From NCBI RefSeq assembly GCF_027912835.1, contig NZ_CP115768.1, forward strand, positions 2,596,501 through 2,660,500: DNA of 64,000 nt, given 5' to 3'. Within the stretch, counting starts at the first letter, position 1. Each line of letters begins with the position of its first letter. This DNA comes from Paracoccus sediminicola. GTDB lineage: Bacteria > Pseudomonadota > Alphaproteobacteria > Rhodobacterales > Rhodobacteraceae. The position numbers and the translations under genes were made by a program. Below the pieces are notes generated by a model. It was given only the letters and a program-made list of their open reading frames with translations, did no database searches and was not told the origin of the DNA. Below are positions 35,423-45,343 of the stretch, in pieces.

Positions 35423-38360
35423 CTGGGAGGGCGGTGTCTATGCCCTGCCGCCGGGCGCTGATTTCTGTCGCGACGTGGTTCGGGGGCTAATCGCGCGCAC
35501 CGCAGGAAAACCGCCAGAGGCACTTGCCGCCGTCACCGTCTATGTCAACGCCGCCCGCACCATGACCTCGCTTCGGACGGCCTTTGACGAATATGCTGCC
35601 GACCATGGTCCGCTTCTGCTGCCGAAATTCCGACTTCTGGCCAATCTTGATACGGATCTGCCGGACGGGCCGGTGGCGCCGCTGGCGCGTGTGTTGGAGC
35701 TTGGGAACCTCGTCTCACGGCTGATCGAGCGAGAGCCTGCGCTTGGCGCTGGCCAGTCCGTGCCGGAGCTGTCGCAATCGCTCGCTGACCTGATGGGCGA
35801 GATGCAGTTCGAAGGCTGCGGGGTCGATAGCCTGAGCCGGATCGATACGCGGGATCATGCTGCACATTGGCAACGCTCTCTCGCATTCCTGAAAATTGCC
35901 GCGGAGTTCTATCTCGGGGGTCCGCCGGTCGATCGGCCGGCCCGGCAGCGTCATGCGGCCGACACCTACACGCGGCAGTGGGCGGAGGGGCCGGATTGTC
36001 TTGATGCGCCCATCCTGGCGGTGGGTTCGACCGGTTCGCACGGGGCGACGCGATGCTTTCTGAAAGCGCTTGCGACGCAGCGGCTCGGGACGATCGTGCT
36101 GCCGGGCTATGACTTCGTGCAGCCGGAAGCGATCTGGCGGATGCTGGACGGTCCTTCGGACGATCACCCGCAGGCCCGTCTGGCCGCGTTGCGAGCGGGT
36201 GGTGTCAGGCCATGGGTGAAAACAGAGATCCCGGACCGCAACCGGCTGATCTCACTGGCGTTGCGTCCGGCGCCGGTCACTGACCAGTGGATAGCCGAGG
36301 GTCCTGAACTGCCCGATCTCTCGGGGCCGACGGCAGGGCTGACGCTGATCGAGGCGGATCAGCCGCAGGAAGAGGCTGACGCCATCGCCGCGCTCATCCG
36401 CCACGCGGTGGGCGAGTCCCGACCCATCCGGCTTTTCGCGGCGGATCGCGGTCTGGTGCGGCGGGTGGCGGCGTCACTCGACCGCTGGGGGCTCGTGATC
36501 GAAGACAGCGCCGGAGAGCCGCTGCATCTGACAGCGCAGGGGCTGTTCCTGCGGCATGTGGCAGCTTTGTTCGGACGCAAGCTGAGCGTCGATGCATTGC
36601 TTACCCTTCTGAAACACCCGATCACAGCGACCGGCTCGACCCATGGGGAATTTCTTCGCCAGACCCGCGACCTCGAACTGGAGTTGCGGAGGAACGGTCC
36701 CGCCTTCCCTGACCCCGCCTTTCTCCGGGAGTGGGCCACGAAGCACGATGAGCACCGCAAGATCTGGGCGCAGTGGCTTGCAGACACACTCGATCTTGTG
36801 GTCGCTGTTGAACAGGACGAGTCGCCGCGCCCGGTGTCGTCTCGCCTTGCACAACATCTGCAGCTTGCCGAGCTGCTCGCGGCGGGGCCGGGCGGAACGG
36901 CACAGGCGTCACGGCTTTGGGACGAGCCGGCAGGACGGCTGGCCGATGCGGCGTTGGCGCAGCTTGCCGAACATGCCGACCGGGCGCAGCCGATGAGCGC
37001 GTATGATTACGCCGATCTGGTGGACCGCCATCTTTCCGCACATGCGGTTCGCGGCCGCGATCAGGGCCATCCGCTGATCCGCGCCTTCGGACCCCGCGAT
37101 GCCCGGACCGAGGCAAACCGCGGAGATGGGGCCATCGTGATCCTCGCCGGGCTGAACGAGGGCGGTTGGCCGCAGGCCCTGCCGCCCGATCCGTGGCTGT
37201 CACGTGCCATGCGCAAAGAGGCGGGGCTGACCCTGCCAGAGCGGCAGATCGGTCTGTCGGCGCATGACTTCCAGCAGGCTGTTGCCGCGCCCGAGGTGGT
37301 GATGACCCGCGCGCGTCGAGATGCGGATGCCGAGACCATTCCGTCACGCTGGCTGAACCGCCTGACAAATCTCATGGCCGGTCTCCCCGAGCGCGCGGGA
37401 CCGCAGGCGCTGGGTGCGATGCGCAAGCGTGGCGCGGCGTGGCTGGATCTTGCGCGGCAGCTGAACCAGCCGCGCTATCAGCTTGATCCCGCGCCGCGGC
37501 CGGCGCCGATTCCGCCCGCGCCTGCCTTCGACAATATCTCGGTCACCCAGGTCCGCACGCTGATCCGTGATCCCTACGCGATCTATGCCAGCAAGGTCCT
37601 CGGCCTGCGTCCTCTCGATCCGCTGCGGCCCGAACCGGGTGCAGCGCTGCGCGGTCAGGTGCTGCACAAGGTCGCCGAGCGGCTTCTGCAACCGCCGCCC
37701 GACCCGGAAACCCCGATCTCCGAGCTCAGCGCGCGCTTTCGCAAAGTCGCCGCCGAGGTGCTGGCCTCGGAAGTGCCCTGGCCGGCGGCGCGCGCCTTCT
37801 GGCAGACCCGGATGGACCGTATCTCCGACCAGATCGCAACCGATGAGCTTCATCGTCTGTCGCGCGGCAGGCCGGTGGTTGTCGAGAGCAGAGGACGGAT
37901 CGATCTTCCCGGTCTCGGCGCGAGTCTGAACGCTAAGCCGGACCGCATCGACCTGCTGGACGATGATATGGTCGCGCATGTCTATGACTATAAATCAGGC
38001 AAACCGCCGAACGACAACGAGATGGCCCATTTCGACAAGCAGCTGATGCTGGAAGCGGCAATGGTGGTGAAGGGTGCGTTCCCGACGCTCGGCGCGGTGG
38101 CGGTGGAAGGGGTCAGCTATATCCAGCTTGGCGGAGACGGCGAAACGCTTCATCGGAAATTCTCTCCCGATATGGTTGATGAGACCTGGGCCAAGTTATT
38201 GATCCTGATGCAGCGCTACCTGCGCGGCGATCAGGGCTTCACGGCACGGCGCGCCTTGCAGAAAGCCGGTGATGTCAGCGATTACGACCATCTTTCGCGC
38301 TATGGGGAATGGGGAGCGCGCGACGCGCCGATGCGGATGAGGGTCGGCGGCGATGACTGA
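35412..38360 (+). CDS. addB: AddB, helicase/nuclease subunit of AddAB
   Basis: Subunit of the AddAB double-strand-break resection complex, which replaces RecBCD here. ATG at 35412 gives 982 residues starting MWNDWEGGVYALPPGADF. A longer reading inside murU is rejected. The C-terminal RecB-type nuclease is visible in NAKPDRIDLLDDD and HVYDYKSGKPPN. The helicase half is degenerate, with no good Walker A motif, as in alphaproteobacterial AddB. It overlaps murU before it and addA after it by 8 bases. Confidence 0.95.
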   Translation: MWNDWEGGVYALPPGADFCRDVVRGLIARTAGKPPEALAAVTVYVNAARTMTSLRTAFDEYAADHGPLLLPKFRLLANLDTDLPDGPVAPLARVLELGNLVSRLIEREPALGAGQSVPELSQSLADLMGEMQFEGCGVDSLSRIDTRDHAAHWQRSLAFLKIAAEFYLGGPPVDRPARQRHAADTYTRQWAEGPDCLDAPILAVGSTGSHGATRCFLKALATQRLGTIVLPGYDFVQPEAIWRMLDGPSDDHPQARLAALRAGGVRPWVKTEIPDRNRLISLALRPAPVTDQWIAEGPELPDLSGPTAGLTLIEADQPQEEADAIAALIRHAVGESRPIRLFAADRGLVRRVAASLDRWGLVIEDSAGEPLHLTAQGLFLRHVAALFGRKLSVDALLTLLKHPITATGSTHGEFLRQTRDLELELRRNGPAFPDPAFLREWATKHDEHRKIWAQWLADTLDLVVAVEQDESPRPVSSRLAQHLQLAELLAAGPGGTAQASRLWDEPAGRLADAALAQLAEHADRAQPMSAYDYADLVDRHLSAHAVRGRDQGHPLIRAFGPRDARTEANRGDGAIVILAGLNEGGWPQALPPDPWLSRAMRKEAGLTLPERQIGLSAHDFQQAVAAPEVVMTRARRDADAETIPSRWLNRLTNLMAGLPERAGPQALGAMRKRGAAWLDLARQLNQPRYQLDPAPRPAPIPPAPAFDNISVTQVRTLIRDPYAIYASKVLGLRPLDPLRPEPGAALRGQVLHKVAERLLQPPPDPETPISELSARFRKVAAEVLASEVPWPAARAFWQTRMDRISDQIATDELHRLSRGRPVVVESRGRIDLPGLGASLNAKPDRIDLLDDDMVAHVYDYKSGKPPNDNEMAHFDKQLMLEAAMVVKGAFPTLGAVAVEGVSYIQLGGDGETLHRKFSPDMVDETWAKLLILMQRYLRGDQGFTARRALQKAGDVSDYDHLSRYGEWGARDAPMRMRVGGDD

Positions 38361-41300
38361 ACACGGTCCCGATGACGCCACGAGACAGCAACTTATCGCC
38401 GCCGATCCCCGGCACTCCGTCTGGCTGACCGCGAATGCGGGCTCGGGCAAGACGCGGGTGCTGACCGACCGCGTTGCGCGTCTGCTGCTGAACGGCGTCG
38501 CGCCGGAGCGGGTGCTGTGCCTGACCTACACCAAAGCCGCCGCGACCGAGATGCAGAACCGCCTTCTAAAGCGGCTCGGCGATTGGGCGATGCTGCCGGA
38601 CGAAAAGCTGGGCGTGGCGCTGCGGGATCTGGGCGTGGCCGACGCGCCCGATCTGCCCGCGGCGCGCCGGCTTTTTGCGCAGGCGATCGAGACGCCCGGT
38701 GGGCTGAAGGTGCAGACGATTCACAGCTTTTGTGCGGCGCTGCTGCGGCGCTTCCCGCTTGAAGCCGGGGTGCCGCACGGCTTCACCGAGCTGGATGACC
38801 GCTCGGCCAGCTTGCTGCGTGCCGAGGTGCTGGAAGAAATGGCGGCTGGCCAGGTGCCGGAGATTGCCGACATCACAGCCATAGATTCCGGCGACAGGGT
38901 CGATGTCCTGCTGGCCCAGCTCACGCGGGGCTTTGATATCCCAGATGGGGAAGAGGCGTTGCGCGCGGCAGTGGGTCTGCCTGCCCCGCTTGCCGAGGCG
39001 GATCTTATCGCTGATGTATTTCAGGGCGATGAGGCCGCCTGGATCGCTGAGCTGATCCCGCTTCTGGCGGCGGGCGGAAAAACCGACGCAAATCTCGCAG
39101 CGGATCTTGATAGTGTGGATTGGTCTGCGCCCGGCGTCGCGGATCTTGCGTTGCTGGAAAGCGCGCTGCTTTTTGGCTCAGGCGCCGCCCAGCCTTTCGG
39201 GCCGAAGATCGGCAAGCTGCCGACGCAGAAGCTGAGCAAGGGCTCTTGCGCGCCCTTCATCGACAAGTTCAACGATCTGATGCAGCGCGTGGCCGAAGCG
39301 CGCAAGAAACGCGTGGCGCTCGATTTCACGCGGCGCAGCGCGGCGCTGCTGCGGTTCGGGCGCGAATTTTCGCGGCGCTACGAGCGGCGCAAGAATGCAG
39401 CGGGCTGGCTGGATTTCGACGATCTCATCACCCGCACCGCAGGGCTTCTGTCGGACCCGGCGCTGGCTCAATGGGTGCTGTTCCGGCTGGATGGCGGGAT
39501 CGACCATATTCTTGTGGACGAGGCGCAGGATACATCCCCCGAGCAATGGACCGTCGTCGAGCGCCTCACGGCCGAATTCACCGCGGGCGAGTCCGAGCGG
39601 CTGAGGACGCTATTCGTCGTCGGCGATCCGAAACAGTCGATCTATTCCTTCCAGGGTGCCGATATTCAGGTGTTCGAAGCCCGCCGCGACCAGTTCGAAC
39701 GGGATTTTGACGCGGTGGATCGCCCGATGGCCATGCTGGACCTGCAATTTTCGTTCCGGTCCTCGCCGGCGATACTGGGCGCCGTCGACGCAGTATTCGC
39801 GGATGATGGTGGCATCGCGCTGGGACAGGAGAGCGCGCATCGGGCGTTCCATTCGGGCCGCCCCGGCCGTGTCGATCTGTGGCCGGTGCCCGAGACGCCG
39901 GAAAGACCAGAGGACGCGCCCTGGGAAGACCCTGTCGATCAGCTTGCACCCGACGCAGCTTCGACTCGCGTCGCCGCCGAGATCGCTCGGCAGGTGGCAC
40001 TGATGCTGGATCCCGTATCCGGCGCATCGATCGAGACACGCGAATCCGTTCGCCGGGTGCAGCCGGGCGATATCCTGATCCTGGTTCAGGGCCGGAAATC
40101 ACCGCTTTTCGGCGAGATCATCCGCGCGCTGAAAGCGGCAGAGCTGCCGGTGGCCGGTGCGGACCGGCTGAGACTCGCCGCCGAGCTAGCGGTCAAGGAT
40201 ATCCGCGCCATGCTGAACTTCCTTGCAACGCCCGAGGACGACCTGTCACTCGCCGGTCTGCTGCGCTCGCCGCTGATCGGGCTGGATGAGGATGCCTTGT
40301 ATCGGCTCGCGCATGGTCGCAAGCGGGGCGAATATCTGTGGACGCGGCTGCGTGCGTCGGATCATGGCGCGGCGCTGGCGCTGTTGTCCGATATGATGGA
40401 CCGATCCGAACTGCGCCCCTTCGATCTGATCTCTCGGCTTCTCAACCGGCATGGCGGGCGCGAGCGGTTACTGGCGCGGCTCGGGCCAGAGGCCGAGGAC
40501 GGGATCGACGAATTGCTGACCCAGGCGCTTGCCTATGAGCGGACAGAGGTGCCGTCGCTGACCGGATTTCTCGTGTGGCTCTCAGCAGATGACGTCGAGG
40601 TGCGCCGCCAGCCCGGCTCAGGCGCGGATCTGATCCGGGTGATGACGGTGCATGGCTCGAAAGGCCTGGAAAGCCCGATCGTGATCCTGCCTGACACGAA
40701 GAAGACGCGCGCCAAGCCCCCTGCGCAGGTGCTGCGTCGGCCGGATGCGGTGCCGATGTTGTCAGGCCGCAAGGACGAGCGACCGCAGCCGGTTCAGACG
40801 ATGATCGACGACGCGACCGAACGCGAGGAGCGTGAACGCAAACGGCTGCTTTACGTGGCGATGACGCGGGCCGAAAGTTGGCTGATCGTGGCGACCGACG
40901 GGGATCCCGGAAGCGGCGAGGAAAGCTGGTATGCGATGATCGAACAGGGGCTTGGCCGCAGCGACCTTCCGGAAGAGGGTTTCGAAACCGCGCTCGGCAT
41001 GGCCCGGCGCTTCAGTTTCGGAGAATGGCCTGAGGCGCAGGAACGGATCGCCGCAGAGCCTGCGCCGCGCGCCGAAGCGCCATGGCTTTGGACCCTGCCC
41101 GATCCGGTGCCGCGCCCCAGGGCGCCCCGTGCCGCGTCGGATCTGGGCGGGGCCAAGGCTCTGCCCGGGCCGGATGGCGACGATCCGGAGGCGGCGATGC
41201 TGTTCGGCACGCGGCTTCATCTGTTGCTGGAACATCTGCCCGGCTTGCCTCGGGAAGAATGGCAGGATCGCGCCCGCGCGTTGCTGAGCGCCTCGGAAGG

Positions 41301-41730
41301 CGGGCTGCCGGATCGCGGCATGTTCGACCGTCTCATGGCAGAGTTCATATCCGTGCAGGACGCGCCCCCTCTGGCCGGGCTGTTCGCGCTGCCCGAGGCG
41401 GCGACGGTTCTGACTGAGGTCGAGTTGACCCTGACGCTTGCAGGGCCGGGCGTGGTGCGCGGCGTCGTGGACCGGATCATGGTCACCCCTGATCTGGTGC
41501 GAGTGATCGACTATAAATCCAACGCCACCGTGCCGCCAACGCCCGAGGCCGTGCCGGACGGGATCATGCGTCAGATGGCTGTCTATCGGGCCGCGGCGCG
41601 GGCGCTCTGGCCGGAACGCGAGGTTGCCAGCGGTGTGTTGTGGACTGCGTCCCGCTCGCTGATGTGGCTGCCCGATGCGCTGCTCGATGCGGCAAGCGCG
41701 GCCCTTGACCCTGCCTCGCAACGTTCCTAG
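38353..41730 (+). CDS. addA: AddA, UvrD-type helicase and nuclease of AddAB
   Basis: Motor and nuclease subunit of AddAB. The 1125-residue protein begins with the Q-motif region and Walker A TANAGSGKTRVLTDRVARL (about residues 26-44). It continues with CLTYTKAAATEMQNR, Walker B HILVDEAQDTSPEQW, VGDPKQSIYSFQGADI, the motif V/VI region VMTVHGSKGLESPIVILPD and RLLYVAMTRAESWL. It ends with a RecB-type nuclease (VRGVVDRIMV, VIDYKSNA). It overlaps addB by eight bases. Thioredoxin follows 58 bases after its stop. Confidence 0.97.
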   Translation: MTEHGPDDATRQQLIAADPRHSVWLTANAGSGKTRVLTDRVARLLLNGVAPERVLCLTYTKAAATEMQNRLLKRLGDWAMLPDEKLGVALRDLGVADAPDLPAARRLFAQAIETPGGLKVQTIHSFCAALLRRFPLEAGVPHGFTELDDRSASLLRAEVLEEMAAGQVPEIADITAIDSGDRVDVLLAQLTRGFDIPDGEEALRAAVGLPAPLAEADLIADVFQGDEAAWIAELIPLLAAGGKTDANLAADLDSVDWSAPGVADLALLESALLFGSGAAQPFGPKIGKLPTQKLSKGSCAPFIDKFNDLMQRVAEARKKRVALDFTRRSAALLRFGREFSRRYERRKNAAGWLDFDDLITRTAGLLSDPALAQWVLFRLDGGIDHILVDEAQDTSPEQWTVVERLTAEFTAGESERLRTLFVVGDPKQSIYSFQGADIQVFEARRDQFERDFDAVDRPMAMLDLQFSFRSSPAILGAVDAVFADDGGIALGQESAHRAFHSGRPGRVDLWPVPETPERPEDAPWEDPVDQLAPDAASTRVAAEIARQVALMLDPVSGASIETRESVRRVQPGDILILVQGRKSPLFGEIIRALKAAELPVAGADRLRLAAELAVKDIRAMLNFLATPEDDLSLAGLLRSPLIGLDEDALYRLAHGRKRGEYLWTRLRASDHGAALALLSDMMDRSELRPFDLISRLLNRHGGRERLLARLGPEAEDGIDELLTQALAYERTEVPSLTGFLVWLSADDVEVRRQPGSGADLIRVMTVHGSKGLESPIVILPDTKKTRAKPPAQVLRRPDAVPMLSGRKDERPQPVQTMIDDATEREERERKRLLYVAMTRAESWLIVATDGDPGSGEESWYAMIEQGLGRSDLPEEGFETALGMARRFSFGEWPEAQERIAAEPAPRAEAPWLWTLPDPVPRPRAPRAASDLGGAKALPGPDGDDPEAAMLFGTRLHLLLEHLPGLPREEWQDRARALLSASEGGLPDRGMFDRLMAEFISVQDAPPLAGLFALPEAATVLTEVELTLTLAGPGVVRGVVDRIMVTPDLVRVIDYKSNATVPPTPEAVPDGIMRQMAVYRAAARALWPEREVASGVLWTASRSLMWLPDALLDAASAALDPASQRS

Positions 41731-41788
41731 CTGTTGAGTTAACCTTATTCCCGCCGGCATGTCCGGCCGCCATTCAGGAGAAACTGCC

Positions 41789-42109
41789 ATGGCCACCCAA
41801 CCTGTCACCGACGCCGAATTCGACGCCGAAGTCGTGAAATCCGACACTCCGGTGATCGTCGATTTCTGGGCCGAATGGTGCGGACCGTGCAAGCAGATCG
41901 GCCCGGCGCTGGAAGAGCTTTCGGACGAATATGGCGACAAGATCAAGATCGTGAAGGTGAATGTGGACGAAAACCCCGAGAGCCCGGCCTCGATGGGTGT
42001 TCGCGGCATTCCGGCGCTGTTCATGTTCAAGGACGGCAAGGTCGTGTCGAACAAGATCGGCGCGGCCCCGAAAGCGGCGCTGAAGGCCTGGATCGACGAG
42101 AACGTCTGA
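41789..42109 (+). CDS. trxA: Thioredoxin
   Basis: Small disulfide reductase. The ATG at 41789 has AGGAGAA upstream and gives 106 residues starting [15 protein letters not shown], the usual size. The active site is WAEWCGPCK with Cys31 and Cys34. The cis-proline lies in [13 protein letters not shown]. An in-frame earlier start at 41759 would add ten unrelated residues. It may have its own promoter after addA. A hairpin with a T-run at 42137-42169 ends it. Confidence 0.98.
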   Translation: MATQPVTDAEFDAEVVKSDTPVIVDFWAEWCGPCKQIGPALEELSDEYGDKIKIVKVNVDENPESPASMGVRGIPALFMFKDGKVVSNKIGAAPKAALKAWIDENV

Positions 42110-42136
42110 TCCTCCGGGGCGGATGATCCAAAGGGG

Positions 42137-42169
42137 GGGCGGCGGTCAGATAGGCCAGCCGCCCTTTTT
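42137..42169 (+). terminator. Intrinsic terminator after trxA
   Basis: GGGCGGC (42137-42143) pairs with GCCGCCC (42158-42164), followed by TTTTT. The right half lies inside the last codons of the convergent unknown gene that ends at 42146. Confidence 0.55.
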
Positions 42170-43033
42170 CAATGCCGCGAGAATGCGCAGATCGGCATCC
42201 GGCGCCATGGCGTCGATGGCCTGTTCCTTCAGGAACCACCACAGATATTTCGCATAATGCGCCTTGTAGTCCGGCGCGCGTTCCAACGCTTTTTCAACGC
42301 CCAGTTCAGAGACATTCAGCGCGATGTGGTGGAAATCGATCTGCGCGAAAAGCACCACGGGACGGGCCAGCAGATAGGCATCAAAGGCGACGGCGCTGTT
42401 CTGCGTGGCGACGAATTCGGCGCCAGCCAGCAAGGCTCGGCTGTCGCCGCCGATGCTGAGATTGGGATAGACAGCGGTCAGTGTGTGCAGCGCGTCAAGC
42501 TCGGTTTGGGTATAGTCTCCGTTCGGGTGCAGCGTAGCGATGCAGCGTCGTCCGGTGGCGGCGACGGCATTGACCATCTCGACGGGGCTCATGGTCTGAA
42601 ACGAGCGCGTTTCGGTCAGCTGGCGTTGCAGCGGGATCAGCACATGGGTCGGCTCGGTCGGGGCGAGATCCGGCATGACGCGCCGGCGCAGCTCGTGGAT
42701 CAGTTTGCGCGCCGCATCCTGGTCGATGGTGTCGGGATCGAAACGTGCCGAGGCGACCGGCCACCGCCAGCGCTGAGGTTCACGCTCGATATGCCAGTAG
42801 GGATAGATATAGGTGCGGCGAAAAATCTTGGCGCGCCGATGCGACGGACCAGCCATGTGATGCAGCGCGTAGACATAGCGTTCCGGCGGCGCATCGCTTT
42901 CCGGGGCAAGCTCTGTCTGCCAGCCGCGGCTTTCGGCGGCAGCCCGGACCCGGTTCATGAAGTTGAAATTGCCCGAGCGGGCGTGATCCAGCATCGCCGG
43001 ATCCAGATGAATTCGCAGCATTCTTTCGGCCAT
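42146..43033 (-). CDS. Uncharacterised protein, possibly capsule-synthesis or glycosyltransferase-like
   Basis: A 295-residue soluble protein without recognisable signal peptide. The segment [20 protein letters not shown], followed by [15 protein letters not shown], resembles the part of capsule-polysaccharide synthesis and GT-B proteins that recognises a nucleotide-sugar or 'beacon' position. The N-terminal part ([39 protein letters not shown]) gives no clear match. It stands alone between convergent trxA and divergent hslV, with no sugar genes around. I do not assign a reaction. A conserved hypothetical of the Rhodobacterales is the safest description. Confidence 0.8.
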   Translation of the reverse strand: MAERMLRIHLDPAMLDHARSGNFNFMNRVRAAAESRGWQTELAPESDAPPERYVYALHHMAGPSHRRAKIFRRTYIYPYWHIEREPQRWRWPVASARFDPDTIDQDAARKLIHELRRRVMPDLAPTEPTHVLIPLQRQLTETRSFQTMSPVEMVNAVAATGRRCIATLHPNGDYTQTELDALHTLTAVYPNLSIGGDSRALLAGAEFVATQNSAVAFDAYLLARPVVLFAQIDFHHIALNVSELGVEKALERAPDYKAHYAKYLWWFLKEQAIDAMAPDADLRILAALKKGGWPI

Positions 43034-43122
43034 TCCGCAGGTTAGAACGGGCCGCGCGCCCGGGCAATGGCTTGCGGGCCGGGATGGGCTTGCCTATCTG
43101 GACAGGAACGAAGGAGAGATTG

Positions 43123-43680
43123 ATGGCGGATGAAAGTTTTCCGGGCTGGCACGGCACCACCATCCTCGCGGTCAAGCGCGGCGGCAAGGTCGTCGTGGCC
43201 GGCGACGGTCAGGTCAGCGTAGGCCAGACGGTGATGAAGGGTTCGGCGCGCAAGGTGCGGCGGCTGTCCCCGGGCGGGCAGGATGTCGTGGTGGGCTTCG
43301 CAGGATCGACCGCTGATGCATTCACTCTTCTGGAGCGGCTGGAAAAAAAGCTCGAGGCCTCTCCCGGTCAGCTTCAACGCGCCTGCGTCGAGCTTGCCAA
43401 GGACTGGCGCACCGACAAGTTCCTCCGCAATCTGGAGGCGATGCTGATCGTGACCGATGGCGCTCAGCTTTATGTCGTCACCGGCGCGGGTGACGTGCTG
43501 GAGCCCGAGCATGACATCGCGGCCATCGGTTCGGGCGGAAACTTCGCGCTCGCCGCAGCGCGGGGATTGCTGGAAACCGATCTGGACGCCGAAGCGGTGG
43601 CCCGAAAGGCGATGGCGATTGCCGCCGATATCTGCGTCTACACCAATGGAAATCTGACCGTCGAAACGCTTGGGGCCTGA
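43123..43680 (+). CDS. hslV: HslV (ClpQ), peptidase subunit of the HslUV protease
   Basis: Proteasome-like threonine peptidase. ATG at 43123 has AAGGAGAG before it and gives 185 residues. An 11-residue propeptide ([11 protein letters not shown]) precedes the catalytic Thr12 in [20 protein letters not shown]. This alphaproteobacterial form has a longer propeptide than E. coli HslV. The [15 protein letters not shown] and [15 protein letters not shown] segments fit the family. hslU follows 58 bases later. Confidence 0.97.
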   Translation: MADESFPGWHGTTILAVKRGGKVVVAGDGQVSVGQTVMKGSARKVRRLSPGGQDVVVGFAGSTADAFTLLERLEKKLEASPGQLQRACVELAKDWRTDKFLRNLEAMLIVTDGAQLYVVTGAGDVLEPEHDIAAIGSGGNFALAAARGLLETDLDAEAVARKAMAIAADICVYTNGNLTVETLGA

Positions 43681-43684
43681 AATC

Positions 43685-43716
43685 GGGGGCGCTGCCCCCG
43701 CACCCCCGGGATATTT
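43685..43716. repeat. GC-rich palindromic intergenic element between hslV and hslU
   Basis: Hairpin GGGGGC-GCT-GCCCCC (43685-43699), then CACCCCCGGGATATTT. I recall similar strings as frequent REP-like intergenic elements in Rhodobacteraceae genomes. Only this copy is seen here. The absence of a T-run makes it a poor terminator. It could shape the mRNA or the HslV:HslU ratio. Confidence 0.45.
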
Positions 43717-43738
43717 CGATCAAGGTGAAAGAGCGAAC

Positions 43739-45037
43739 ATGACTGAACTCACCCCCCGCGAAATCGTGTCCGAGCTGGATCGTTTCATCATCGGCCAGAA
43801 GGACGCCAAGCGCGCCGTGGCCGTGGCGCTGCGCAATCGCTGGCGGCGCAAGCAGCTTTCGGACGACCTGCGCGACGAGGTCTATCCGAAGAACATCCTG
43901 ATGATCGGCCCGACCGGCGTCGGCAAGACCGAGATCAGCCGAAGGCTGGCAAAGCTGGCGCATGCGCCCTTCATCAAGGTCGAGGCGACCAAATTCACCG
44001 AGGTGGGCTATGTCGGGCGCGACGTCGAACAGATCATCCGCGATCTGACCGACGCAGCGATGATCGACACCCGTGAGCGGATGCGAGAGGATGTGAAATC
44101 TCGCGCGCATCAGGCCGCCGAGGATCGCGTGATCGAGGTGCTGGCCGGTGAGGGCGCGCGCGAACAGACCCGAAACATGTTCCGCGACAAGCTGAAGCGC
44201 GGCGAGCTGGATGACACGGTGATCGAGATCGAGATCACTGACAATTCCAATCCGCTCGGCGGGATGGAGATCCCCGGACAAGGCGGCATGGGGATGATGG
44301 ATCTGTCCGGGCTGATGAAAGCCTTCGGCGGGCGCCGGGTGACGCGCAAGGTCTCGGTCGCGGAAAGCTATGAGCTGCTGATCGCGGAAGAGGCCGACAA
44401 GTTGCTGGATGACGAGGCCGTAAAGGCTGCGGCGCTGGAATCGGTGCAGGAGAACGGCATCGTCTTCATCGACGAGATCGACAAGGTCTCGGCCCGCACC
44501 GATGCGCGCGGCAGCGATGTAAGCCGCGAGGGTGTGCAGCGCGATCTTCTGCCACTGATCGAAGGCACCACGGTGTCGACAAAATACGGGCCGGTGAAGA
44601 CGGATCATATTCTGTTCATTGCCTCGGGCGCGTTCCATGTCTCGAAACCGTCGGATCTGCTGCCCGAATTGCAGGGGCGTCTGCCGATCCGGGTCGAGCT
44701 GCGCGCGCTGACCGAAGAGGATTTCGTGAGGATTCTTACCGAAACCGACAATGCGCTGACCCGGCAATATACCGCGCTGATGGGCACGGAAGGCGTCGAG
44801 GTCGAGTTCGCCGAGGACGGCATCGCGGCCCTCGCGCGGATTGCCGCCGAGGTAAATGGCAGTGTCGAGAATATCGGCGCACGTCGGCTTTACACCGTAG
44901 TGGAGCGGGTCTTCGAGGAGCTTTCCTTTACCGCGCCGGACCGCAATGGCGAGACGGTGCGGGTCGATGCCGGTTTCGTTGAACAGCATCTGGGCGACCT
45001 GGCGCGTTCGGCGGATCTGTCGCGCTATGTGCTGTAG
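43739..45037 (+). CDS. hslU: HslU (ClpY), ATPase subunit of the HslUV protease
   Basis: AAA+ unfoldase feeding HslV. ATG at 43739 gives 432 residues beginning [20 protein letters not shown], a normal length. Walker A is [16 protein letters not shown], Walker B is [12 protein letters not shown], the pore loop lies in the GYVGRDVEQ segment, an I-domain is inserted, and the C-terminus ends SRYVL, which docks in HslV. It follows hslV; a GC-rich palindrome lies between them. Confidence 0.98.
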   Translation: MTELTPREIVSELDRFIIGQKDAKRAVAVALRNRWRRKQLSDDLRDEVYPKNILMIGPTGVGKTEISRRLAKLAHAPFIKVEATKFTEVGYVGRDVEQIIRDLTDAAMIDTRERMREDVKSRAHQAAEDRVIEVLAGEGAREQTRNMFRDKLKRGELDDTVIEIEITDNSNPLGGMEIPGQGGMGMMDLSGLMKAFGGRRVTRKVSVAESYELLIAEEADKLLDDEAVKAAALESVQENGIVFIDEIDKVSARTDARGSDVSREGVQRDLLPLIEGTTVSTKYGPVKTDHILFIASGAFHVSKPSDLLPELQGRLPIRVELRALTEEDFVRILTETDNALTRQYTALMGTEGVEVEFAEDGIAALARIAAEVNGSVENIGARRLYTVVERVFEELSFTAPDRNGETVRVDAGFVEQHLGDLARSADLSRYVL

Positions 45038-45104
45038 CGGCGGGGAACCTGTGCCGCCTGCCTATCGTTGAGTCGCTGAAGTCCCATTCGTCAGTGGAGC
45101 AATT

Positions 45105-45296
45105 ATGCAGTTCAACATGTTCAGTGGCCTGATCGGCCTCATCATCTTTGCGCTCGATGTCTGGGCCATCGCTCAGATCATTAATTCGGGCGCAGAGAAA
45201 TCCAGCAAGATCATCTGGGTCATCATCGTGGCGGTGCTGCCGGTGGTGGGCCTGATCGCCTGGTATATTGCGGGTCCGAAATCGAACCTTCGATAA
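45105..45296 (+). CDS. Small PLDc_N-type membrane protein
   Basis: A 63-residue protein with two membrane helices. The sequence ALDVWAIAQIINSG and the turn KSSKIIWVIIVAVLPVVGLI followed by WYIAGPK match the phospholipase-D N-terminal (PLDc_N) family of tiny membrane proteins. No catalytic HKD motif is present. The function is unknown. GGAG lies seven bases before the ATG. It stands 67 bases after hslU, either a distal operon member or a separate gene. Confidence 0.82.
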   Translation: MQFNMFSGLIGLIIFALDVWAIAQIINSGAEKSSKIIWVIIVAVLPVVGLIAWYIAGPKSNLR

Positions 45297-45299
45297 ACC

Positions 45300-45322
45300 G
45301 CGCCGAGGCGGCGCAACGTTTT
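45300..45322 (+). terminator. Weak terminator-like hairpin after the PLDc_N gene
   Basis: GCGCC (45300-45304) and GGCGC (45310-45314), followed shortly by TTTT at 45319-45322. A short stem, so only a tentative call, between convergent genes. Confidence 0.3.
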
Positions 45323-45343
45323 GGAAAATCACGTTCCGGCCCG

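Noticed and set aside
43478-44989. 503-codon minus-strand frame opposite hslU
   Set aside because: Shadow of the hslU codon pattern; no recognisable domain.
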